A stretch of 64,000 nt of DNA from Takifugu bimaculatus (lineage: Eukaryota > Chordata > Actinopteri > Tetraodontiformes > Tetraodontidae). The stretch spans positions 13,802,142-13,866,141 of the forward strand of contig CP034991.1 in NCBI GenBank assembly GCA_004026145.2, given 5' to 3'. The notes below the pieces were generated by a model. It did no database searches, was not told the origin of the DNA, and was given only the letters and a program-made list of their open reading frames with translations. Position numbers and translations under genes: made by a program. Of this stretch, positions 22,801 through 32,473 are shown piece by piece (positions within the stretch are counted from its first letter, which is position 1; each line of letters begins with the position of its first letter).

Positions 22801-24328
22801 GTTACTTAGTTGTTCTCCTGTGATGAATCAATTCTAATATAATAAAAGATTTAAAGCCCATATCAGCTGCACGACTTCACTCCTACTTTCTTAATGGAAG
22901 AATCTTTAATGGAATTCATTTTTCCAATTACTCCCAAGGCCTGTAGGGATTCATATTATCCTTGTTTGTGGAGAAATTAGCATGTGTCTTTGGGGATATC
23001 AGGATGGGCTTCCACATTAGAGCGATAATTGATCAGTAATAACTGAGGAGCAGCACAGCTGTTCCCACTGAGGGAGGAAGAGGCTCTGATAACAGTCCTC
23101 ATCAGCACCGTTGTTCCCCGATTAGCGGTTTGCTGTGATTGACGCCTCGGCCTAGAATGACACTCCATCCAGACGCATTTAGGCAGGAAAAGTAGGCAAG
23201 ATCTCAGCGTACACACCCACATGCCCCTCTCTGGCTGTGTGGGTGACTGTCGGGGTGAGGGAACAGCTTCCCGTCATTGTTTCCTTCTCAGTTTTCCCGT
23301 CTGAGGTGCTCCTTGTCCTCTGGCTTACGAAGCTGAGCTCTCTTTACCCTCCCAAGACAAAACAACCTCAACTTTTGACCCCCAAACAGATGGAAACCTG
23401 CTGGATAATGAACCGGACGGACCCCAGAGCAACATTCTGATGTCCAGGTTTTATACTGGTTGCAGCCCCCCCTCCCAGGCCACTTGTCCTTCTCCTCAGG
23501 ATGGATAAAAGTCCACAGAACCTCTGCTGTGCTGTCCTACACCGGCCCCCATGTTACTCACCAGCGTGTTGGTACAGGGGCCGACGAATCGCACAAACCT
23601 CCAGCAAAGCATTTTTAAATCCGGCCTTAAATCTTTTGGATTAAAGCTTCTTTTCAAAGGTCAATGCGAAGGCAGCACATAGAAGCATGTGTGAAATAAC
23701 ACACTTGCACCAGGAAATGATCACAAATTCAATTGTTCTTAAATCTCCATCTCATTAGGGGAGATTACACAGCAGCATCTGCAGTCCTGCTGCAGTCAGG
23801 ACAGAAGATTTAACCAGGGAGGCTTTGGTCAGGGGGCAGGGACGTTTTATAGCCAAATAAGCTTAAATTTAGAGAAGTAAAGTCACATGAGCTGCTGAGG
23901 AAAGAGCATCATCTTTAATGCAGCTGAGATGGTGGAACTGAGAATGAGGGTCGTTCTGCCGGACCTGCAGCCATTGTTAGGGCCAGGATGCCGGCAGAGC
24001 CACGTTAAGCCTCTCTGGAGCCTGAAAACTCCTCAAGTTGGATCGAAGCTTCAGGTAAAAGCAGCAGAGAGCAGAGAGAAGGCAAAGAAAGAAAGAAAGA
24101 GGACAAGCCTGAAGAGCCTGATGAACCTCTACTTCTCCTACAGGACCAGAGTGACTCTAATCTTTGTGCCCTGGGCAGGACATGGGTCAGGTCATCATTA
24201 GAATTTCCCAGAATGCACCAGCATGATCCACAACGACACATTTCTCAGATAATTTTAATGCCGATGGGGGTGTGTTAGGCAGATTGAAATGATGCCTGAT
24301 GGATTAATATCCTAGTGGTGGATTTAGT

Positions 24329-24329
<1 letters not shown>
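19813..24329. other. Non-coding stretch, no gene recognised
   Basis: Mostly unique, with AT-rich parts around 20870-21480 and G- and C-rich runs near 21760-21800 and 21953-21972. Open frames are 60-114 codons and carry no domain. Confidence 0.5.
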
Positions 24330-24405
<76 letters not shown>

Positions 24406-24406
24406 A
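24330..24406. repeat. (GT)n microsatellite, about 77 bp
   Basis: Nearly pure GT run, with a single C near the right end. Confidence 0.97.
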
Positions 24407-24665
24407 TGATGAAAATGTTCTTTCATATAAAGGCTGGTATTACGCAATGACATCCTGGTCTTTTTCCAAACAAAGACAGGCCCACAGATGAAGAGACAAA
24501 TTAAAAATATCCATCAGTCTGTTTGTGACAACAAACGCTGCAATAGAATCTGATTAGATCCAGTGTAGCTTCATCATCTCTATCCGTTCACGCTGATGGC
24601 CTTCAAATCAAAACATAAACGCGTGTCGGCGTCCAGGACTACCTGTCTGCAACATTCTCCCCATT

Positions 24666-24668
<3 letters not shown>

Positions 24669-24709
<41 letters not shown>
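24669..24709. repeat. (AC)n microsatellite
   Basis: A pure run of about 20 AC units. The Cys-Val run read on the minus strand is a product of the repeat. Confidence 0.97.
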
Positions 24710-24711
<2 letters not shown>

Positions 24712-25432
24712 CTGAACTGGATCACTAACGAAACCAGTGGTGGGGGCAGTTGTTGGTGCGTGCAGGTGGCTCAGTGAGCGGCACACTGACCCAAATCAGA
24801 GTCCCAGACATTCTCAGTCCTCCCACTGCCTCCTGGCACCGAATCCAGTCCAGAATCCTCCCAGTGTCTTAAGAAAGTGACCGTAATCTAGGAATATTGG
24901 TCAAATCTAAGTAGGAGCAGGCGGCAGTCTTCCCATTAGGAATATCACAAAGGCAATCCCTGTGATGGTTTAGGAATATTACGGTGAGCATAAAGACAAC
25001 TGCGAGCCTTTATTTCCAGGAAAAAGACTGATACAAATCACTTTAAATAAACGCGTCTTTTAATGTGTTTTTCTGCCCCACAACTACAGAAACCTCAGAC
25101 GCATCCGTTGCCATAGAGAATTCAGGGATGATCGGACACCTTTTATCGATGAGAAACCCGCAGCGTTTGTCTGTTAAATACGGTTTTAGCCATCCTTACC
25201 TCAAAGAGGACCGGAGTTCCTTTGTCTGCCAGTGTACACCCCAGAAGTTCGGACAGGAACTTTGCCATTTAGATGAGAAGCAGAGGGAATATTCCTAAAA
25301 CTGTGGGAATGATGAGGAGGAGAATCAACAGGAGCGCGTCAACTTCTTTGTTGTGTTCAGGGCCCGGCGGACATCACAGTTTCTTCGTCAAGGTCTGAGC
25401 GCTGAGAAGCTTCTGCAGACGGATCGTAATCG

Positions 25433-25477
25433 GTGTGTGTGTGTATGTGTGTGTGTGTGTGTGTGTGCGCGTGTGTT
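25433..25477. repeat. (GT)n microsatellite, interrupted
   Basis: A GT run with one TATG and one GCGC interruption. Confidence 0.95.
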
Positions 25478-25897
25478 GGCGGCAGTGGGCGGGGCCACCA
25501 GCCATCAGGTGCTGCTTCTTTTCCCCCGTGAAGAGGACAAAACACTAAAACACAAACGGAGGGGAAGAAACCATCGTCGTGATTCTATTTTTCTCGAAAA
25601 CATTTTTCTACACATTAACAAAACGACATGCCGTAGTTTTATATCAAATCTGCTCTATTCCCGTTAGATTTAAGGGATGTGTCCGTCGCCCAGGTAACCC
25701 CGCCTGGTGGAGCAGCAGCCAGTTCCCTTTATCTTTGGAGAACACCTCTAAGGGTTGTCGGCGTGTCTTCCAGCCCTTTTGCCCCCCCCCAGCTCGTCCC
25801 CTGCATGTTGGGAAACCCTTCACATCTGCACACATTTGGGCTTTCTGACCCATCCCGCAGAACACCACTAGAGGGCGGTCACGGTTCCTAATCCTGA

Positions 25898-25918
25898 GTG
25901 TGTGTGTGTGTGTGTGTT
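25898..25918. repeat. Short (GT)n run
   Basis: About ten pure GT units. Confidence 0.9.
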
Positions 25919-26408
25919 CCCTACAGGGGTTCTTAAGGAAGGGAGCTGAGGTTCAAATAACAGCTTCCTCCATTAAACTGAGGTTTCCCATCATACATCA
26001 CTGGCTGTAACTGGTGGACCAGTACCAGTCTGATGGATCACAGGGCTCTACAGGGAATCTCCTCCAACCCTTTAAGGGCGGAAGTTGACCGAAATCAGAT
26101 GTAGGAGCCTAAACACTATTTCAGTTAATTAATCATCAGATATTCCAACATACACAGGGAGGTTCATCTTATCCTTTTTTAATTTGTTATTTATTTTTCG
26201 GTAGAATCCAGAAATATGCAATGTTTTTCATCCCCGGGTGACAGTCGGCTCAGGTGTTCATGCATGAGGGGGTCAGAGGGTCACAAGACATGATGGTTTC
26301 TTAACATTTACATTAATGTAGCAAAGCACCTTGGTGTTGTCCCACTGGGCAGAGAATTGTGGGTAACTGTCACATGCTGGTTTATGTTCTGCAATGTAAG
26401 CCTCCCTC

Positions 26409-26466
26409 CACACAGACACACCCACAGACACACACACACACATGCACACACACACACACACACACA
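26409..26466. repeat. (CA)n microsatellite, interrupted
   Basis: CA-rich run with CAGA, CCCA and ATG interruptions in its left half and a pure right half. Confidence 0.94.
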
Positions 26467-26720
26467 TTAGTCAATAAACCAGATTTATCATCTAAACTCT
26501 GAAACAACAAACTGACAAGTGAAACAAATTGTCCAATAAAGGGAAACACAAAAACGAGGTAATCAGTCTGTGCTGGTCGCCCCCCTCCCCCCATGACCCC
26601 CTGCTGGGGGACAACAGGCTCACTAACATGGTTCCATATGTCCTTCCAGCTGTGGACGACTCGACAACTGCATGACGACATACAAGAGCAACACTGCGTG
26701 ACCCCCTGCTGGGATGGTAG

Positions 26721-26781
26721 AGTGTGTGTGTGTGCACGTGTCAATTTGTGTGTGTGTGTGTGTGTGTGGGGGGGGGGGGGT
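26721..26781. repeat. (TG)n microsatellite ending in a G tract
   Basis: Two TG runs separated by CACGTGTCAATT, the second passing into about 13 G. Confidence 0.94.
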
Positions 26782-27164
26782 GATTTGTTCCTCTGGGAAT
26801 TCTTTTGATGTTTTCTCCTCTTCTTCCAGATTTTTACATGTTGAAGCAAAATTGCTGATGACTTGTCTTCAAGTAGGCGCTGTCCTCAAATCTCTTTTAT
26901 TCTGGTTTTGATCTTCTTTGATGTCGATGTGCTTTAATTATGCCGAAGAGAACCAATAAATGTTCGTTCAAATAAACAAGACTTCAGTTCAAGCTGCAGT
27001 AGCTTGGAGGCTAAAACAACCGCACACTATGGTGCTCCTCGCTGAACTGGTTAAATATACATCTGTTGGATTTTTGACGTGGTCCAGAGCTTCCTGGAGA
27101 TCAAAGCATCAGTGGACCGTAATTCCTTAAACCACCATTGGATTTTTGATGACTGACCGTAAAA

Positions 27165-27196
<32 letters not shown>

Positions 27197-27332
27197 TAGC
27201 GTCTTTTACAATCAAAATTGTTTCAAGGCGCTTTCCAGAATCCCAGGGCCTAACCCCAGACAAGCAACAGTGTCAAGGAAAAACTCCCCTTTAACAGGAA
27301 GAAACCTTGATCAGGACCAGGTTCATGTAGGG

Positions 27333-27420
27333 GGGGAGGAGAGGAGAGGAGAGGAGAGGAGAGGAGAGGAGAGGAGAGGAGAGGAGAGGAGAGGAGAGGA
27401 GAGGAGAGGAGAGCAGAGGA
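27333..27420. repeat. (GAGGA)n pentanucleotide array inside the LINE 3' part
   Basis: About 17 units of GAGGA on the plus strand, pure except near the right end (GAGCAGAGG). It lies within the 3' untranslated part of the LINE. It is a long all-purine tract. Confidence 0.96.
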
Positions 27421-28177
27421 AACCATGACCCAGTGGGGTAACAGAGGCCTGTCAGGTGATCATGTTTCTGGACCCCGGCAGCCTTGGCCTATAGCAGCAT
27501 AACTAAGATGTGACCTAACGATTAGACGACCCCCTAAGTATGATAATTTGTCTGTCTATGATAGTAACAGGAACTACAGAATTAGTAACAATAAGCTTTT
27601 TCAAAGAGGTAGGTTTTAAGTCTGATCTTAAAAGTAGCAGTGGAGTCAGCCTCCCGTACCTGGACAGGGAGCTGGTTCCATAGCAGGGGGGCCTGGTAGC
27701 TAAATGCTCGGCCCCCCATTCTACCCCTAGAAATTCTGGGAACCACAAGTAGACCAGCATTCTGAGAGCGGAGCGGTCTATTGGGCTGGTAAGGTATCAC
27801 TAGCTCCTCCAGGTAGGATGGAGCTAGGCCTCTGAGGACCTTGTAGGTCAAAAGAAGGGTTTTAAAAATCATTCTAAATTTAACAGGCAGCCAATGAAGA
27901 GATGCCAGTACAGGAGTTATGTGATCTCTTTTGTCAATACCTGTCAGAACTCTAGCTGCAGCATTTTGGATCAGCTGGAGGCTTCTTAAAGAGTTGTTTG
28001 GACACCCTGATAATAAAGAATTACAATAGTCCAGCCTGGAAGTGACAAATGCATGGACTAACTTTTCAGCATCATGCCGCATCAGTATTTTCCTGATCTT
28101 TGCGATGTTTCTCAGGTGAAAAAAGACACTTCTAGAGACTAATTTAATGTGTGAGTTGAAGGACAGAGAGACTAGAT

Positions 28178-28666
28178 CAGGGGTGGGCAAACATTTTGAT
28201 TCGTGGGCCACAATGGGTTCTAACATTTGACAGAGGGGCCGGACCAGGAGCAGATGGATGGATGGAGTGCTTTGGTAACCTCACCTCATTGGAGAAAAAA
28301 TACACATCTTGGGATATGGAGAAAACATGTGCTTTAATTTCAAATGAAAATGAAGAGAAGCATTACAACAAAATATCTGACTTTGGAATGAGTCTTAAAA
28401 CACTTAAAATCCAATGAATAAAATGTGCCTTTTTAAAAAAAATTAATAACCATTTCTATTTTAAAGCACTGAAAGTTCTGTTATCCTTCAGGATATCACC
28501 ATCACTCTCCTCCTGACTGTCTTTTTTCTAGTGGGAAAACACCAGAATTGCAGTGAAAATATAACATTAACAAGGTTTATTCATTTAAGTTTTCAAGTTT
28601 GGCGGGCCGGATTAAAACGTTTAACGGGCCGCGTGTGGCCCCCGGGCCGTAGTTTGCCCATGCCTG
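28178..28666. mobile_element. Non-autonomous hAT-type DNA transposon (MITE-like), 489 bp
   Basis: The left end reads CAGGGGTGGGCAAAC and the right end, on the opposite strand, CAGGCATGGGCAAAC: 15-bp terminal inverted repeats with 13 matches. Both ends continue into CG-rich sub-terminal words (GTGGGCCACA at the left, GGGCCGCGTGTGGCC at the right). The element is flanked by a perfect 8-bp direct repeat GACTAGAT (28170-28177 and 28667-28674), the target duplication length of the hAT superfamily. It is too short and has no frame for a transposase, so it must have been moved by a related element. It sits inside the LINE at 27166-28890 and is therefore younger than that insertion. Confidence 0.92.
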
Positions 28667-28890
28667 GACTAGATGCTAGGGAGATACCATCTAGAGTGAT
28701 CGTGTGATCTAACCTATCCCCGACAGGTTCAGGACCAAACACCATGACCTCATTTAAGTTAAGGAGAAGGAAATTTGAAGACATCCAAGACTTTATGTCT
28801 TTAAGACAGGTCTGAAGCTTCACTAACTGCTCTGTCTCCTCTAGTTTCATGGATAAATAAAGCTGAGTGTCATCAGCATAACAATGAAAA

Positions 28891-30004
28891 TTGACAGTTT
28901 AAACTGTAAATCTCGCCAAATTGTGGTCTTTCAATAATCTATATGATCAAGAAATTCAAGTATGAGATTTTGTTCTTATATTATCAGCGCCACGTAGAAA
29001 TATTATTGATGTAATGCTCTGCTTTTGCCGCTAGGCAGTGATTCGCCACCGGATGCTGTTACTATGATGACGATGCAAACAAACCTGACAAAAACGGTTT
29101 CATTATGAAGTTAAATGTTATGCAGTTATGCAGTGCTGAAACAACCTATTGATAATTCACTGGGAGAAATATTAGAATTACATAATAAGATATGAGGGCA
29201 GGTAAAATATCAAACAGCTGGAAACTAACAGGTGCGTTAAAAGGACTGAAATTATAGACGATAACTTTGTCTAACCACGGCAAGATTATGGAACGATGAA
29301 GCTAAGAAGCTGTGGTAGAGGTAGAAATGCATGGAAATGCAATGCAGCGTCTAATGTTCAATGATGAAGGTCAATCAAAAAGGTCAAGCCACACAATGCA
29401 GCTTCTAATGGTTTTGAAGGGCTTATCAATATCACAAAAGCCGCTGTTTGCAGTCTTCATGTTCCGCTGGAACTGCTAATTGATGATGTGAAACAGTTGG
29501 AATTTATAATAAACTTGCTGAACGTTAAACGTGATATAAATTAATGATCAGGGGGAGGCTGAAGTCGAAAATATTCAGCAAGAAAACAATGTAAAGGTGT
29601 ACGCGTGAAGGTGCGGTGATACATATTGACCACTGGATGGCAGCGTTTGCTGGCCTGTGCCTGAAATGAAGCGCCTGTCAGAGACCTGCTCTGCTTTTAT
29701 GCATTCTCCATCAGCATTTGTGCACATTTCCGTGCAGATAGATGGGCCACTGCTTCATCACCATCATCTACTTCTTCCTGGGCTGTTCCTCAGGGTTGGC
29801 CACTTTTGTGTTGGGTCATACAGGGACCGGGTCAGTGGTCGGTCTGGGCCTCTGCTGGCTCGTAGTTTGTCAGCAGCAGCAGGTGTCAAGAAAGTTTTGA
29901 AATCTTAAATCGTGACATCAGAGGCAGTTAAATGTTTTATACTGGTGCCTGAAGACTAAATAAAGACGGACCGGCCCCAGCTGAGGGCTCTTATCAGGAA
30001 CCCC
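28891..30004. other. Non-coding stretch, no gene recognised
   Basis: AT-rich sequence to the right of the LINE, starting with the 14-bp palindrome ACAGTTTAAACTGT (28894-28907). The part from about 28900 to 29530 has the look of an old repeat (for example GCCGCTAGGCAGTGATTCGC) but I could not define ends or class. Confidence 0.4.
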
Positions 30005-30440
30005 AGTACCTGAGGGCAGGTAGTGGTCACGCACTCAGATCAGCTGGTGATGCGTCCAAGGTCAAAAAGCTGCAACAACAGGAGGTTCTACCTGAGGCTC
30101 ACCTGCATCCACAGGTGAGGCCTTCCTTCATTTTATCTTTTGTTGTTTCATTTCCCTCTAAACAATTGGTGGTAGAGGTGTCATCAGAGGCCTCATCAGT
30201 TCTTACTGACTGTCAGGGGAAGTTTCAGCATAATTTGGGGTGGAGCAACCAACAACCAGGTGACCGAAGCTCCAAATGGCTCCTGAAGAGTATAAGAACC
30301 TGGAACTCCCCAACACTCAGTTAGAACTAATGAATCCTCTTGGATGAGAGGAGAAACGTCTTCATGGAACTCAAACAGACCAGTTGCTATGTTCAACTAC
30401 CAGAATTACAACCACCTGGATGACTGAGAACCTTCAATGA
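30005..30440. repeat. Probable dispersed repeat of unknown class
   Basis: The stretch includes words that I recall from high-copy repeats scattered in fish genomes, such as CTTGGATGAGAGGAGAAACG (30339-30358) and ACCACCTGGATGACTGAGAA (30411-30430). I cannot see terminal repeats, a tail or a target duplication, and the borders are approximate. Recollection rather than a search is the basis here. Confidence 0.4.
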
Positions 30441-32320
30441 CATATTGCCACTTCGTCTAAACAGACTTTTTGCGTTTTAAATTCAGGTGTTTGCTGCTAG
30501 TTAGCATGCTACGCTCACAGCTAGCCACTCTTAGCATTTAGCATCGGAAACAGCAGAAGACCACCAGAAAGGTGCGGAATGTGGAATGTCCAACCAACAA
30601 TCTGGACTTAAACAACAGTCCTGAGGGACAACCATGTCAAAATACTGAAAATATGTCGCTTCTGTTTTCACTTTTCTGTTTGCCAAAGGGAATCCTAGCT
30701 AAATAGGATTTTATTGGTAAATCTGAGATAATTGCTCCCATTTGAGTTGTTGTAAGCATTTGCATCACTAAAAATAGATTATATTTAATAATTTCCTTCA
30801 TTTTCCTGCATGAGCAATGATCCGCCTCTGACTTTGATCTTTCTAATTAAAACAGTGACATCACTGAGGTGGAACTAAAACATCTGTTAAATTTTAACGA
30901 CTGCCAGATGCCACATGAAGTCCGAGACCAGGGCCCCGATCACAGATGCGGATGGATCAAAGGTGACGTCATCATTTTAAGCTATTTTTAATGCTTTCAA
31001 ACCAATCAGAGCCGAAGAATTTCCTCTTTAATGAGCACATCTTTTTTCTCTCTCTTCGTGCTTTCACTAAGAGAGAAGGACAGTTTTAAAAGGGCACCGT
31101 TGGCATGGCAACAGTTGGTATAGCATTTTAGAGCAGAAAATAAAGCATTCCTCAGATTTCTTATTTTCACGCCTCCATTATCAGGACCTGTCCTCAGATA
31201 CTGAGGAACGGGCTTCATCTTTGACCCGGAGGGTCGGGAGGTTTGAGGTGTTTAATAAAACAAAAGTCCTCGCTGGCATAAATAAAACAGGACGATCACC
31301 TGCAGAACAAATATGCAGGTTTGGAAGAGCCCCCCCTCCTAACGGGCAGGACCCAGAGTCACAAGGGCAGCGCTCCATTTAGAATTTATTCATATTTGGT
31401 CATTGTGGGACTCCAGAACCAGTGAAGTAAACACATAAATATAATAAAGATTTAACCTTTACCCTATTTTAAGTTGAAGAAACTGGACCAGAATCAGACC
31501 TGCTGATCCAGGTCCAGGGTGGGAGTAAGATCTGTTCTAATCTGGATCTCTTGAGGATAGAGAGGATTGCTCGTTGACTGGATGGTGATCCTTTCCCCTG
31601 CCCCGTTGTATTGTGGGTAATCTAAAGCTCCGAATCTCGTCCCATCACATCATTAGCCACCATCTCCAAATGGACCAGCGGTGTTGTAGAGTTGGACTTT
31701 GCTCTTTGATGTCTGGGAGAAGGAGGCACTTTTAACCCAAAGTCCCGAACCACATCAAGACTCAATCTCCCAAAATGCACCAAGGGGCTCCATGGGAAAT
31801 CATTCAGACTTCACCCTTCCTCCCCCAGAGGTGAGAAGATCTCATTATCATGTCTCATATTATGCTGGTGTTAGAACCTGAGGTTTTATATGTATATATT
31901 TATATTCTAATTACTCTGAGGGCTCTGACCTGTGGGGGCTGTGGTGGTCGGAACGTGTCCAGGGGAGTGTAGTTGAGGACGAACCCCAGAACCAATTTGA
32001 GATTTCTTCATTTCGTCCTTCTGTCCCTCATCATCACTCGCAAACGAGTGAACAAGTGAACGAGTGCTGATGGGTAATTCTGCTGCAGCACTGACCATCA
32101 GACGCTCTCATCCTGACAGTCTGAGGAGGCACTGAGGAGCCTGTAGCCCCGCCCACAGATAGGGGCCATAGCCCCGCCCACAGCCTTAAGGTACAGGGCG
32201 TTATCTGTGTGGAGCCCCCTGGGGCGGCCCGGAACCAATGTTGCTAATTATTGTTTTCACTTTCAGGATTTCAGACGTGTGTTTGCTTTCCTCTGGTTAT
32301 TTATTCTATACTTTATTCAG
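30441..32320. other. Non-coding stretch, no gene recognised
   Basis: AT-rich to mid-GC unique sequence. Open frames are under 70 codons and carry no domain. Confidence 0.5.
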
Positions 32321-32473
32321 CTGGTTATTTTATTTCTCTGGTTATTTTATTTCTCTGGTTATTTTGTTTCACTGGTTATTTTATTTCTCTGGTTATTTTG
32401 TTTCTCTGGTTATTTTATTTCTCTGGTTATTTTATTTCACTGGTTATTTTATTTCTCTGGTTATTTTATTTCT
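32321..32473. repeat. 17-bp minisatellite, 9 copies
   Basis: Nine head-to-tail units of CTGGTTATTTTATTTCT, with A/G at position 12 and T/A at position 17, cover 153 bp exactly. Because 17 is not a multiple of three and no frame has a stop, all three plus frames stay open and give hydrophobic Leu/Phe/Tyr-rich peptides. These look like membrane segments but are produced by the repeat. Confidence 0.96.

Larger units (their letters stand above)
24710..27165. other. Non-coding stretch rich in GT/CA runs
   Basis: Between the listed microsatellites no exon or RNA gene was recognised. A minus-strand open frame of 155 codons at 26382-26849 owes much of its length to CA and GT runs. Confidence 0.5.
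27166..28890 (-). mobile_element. 5'-truncated L2/CR1-like LINE, interrupted by a hAT element
   Basis: Read on the minus strand, the copy begins at about 28890 with the reverse transcriptase YADD box (28869-28880). It continues through the thumb and C-terminal region, with recognisable words such as SRLDYCNSLL, LQLIQNAAARVLT and LASLHWLP, and stops at 27582. These words are typical of non-LTR retrotransposons of the L2/Maui/Rex1-like group of fish; the exact family is not assigned. About 415 bases of 3' untranslated sequence follow, including a GAGGA array, and the copy ends in three TTTGA-type units (27166-27184), the kind of short tandem tail known for L2-like elements. The copy lacks the endonuclease and the first part of the RT, so it is dead. 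A 489-bp hAT element splits it, and the two halves are not in one frame even when that insertion is ignored. It has no cellular role that can be seen. Confidence 0.9.

Noticed and set aside
24750..24810. A-box-like GGTGGCTCAGTGAGC suggesting a tRNA or SINE head
   Set aside because: The anticodon arm and B-box cannot be found at the right distance.
26382..26849. 155-codon minus-strand frame with His-Thr and Cys-Val runs
   Set aside because: Its length depends on CA/GT microsatellites at both ends.
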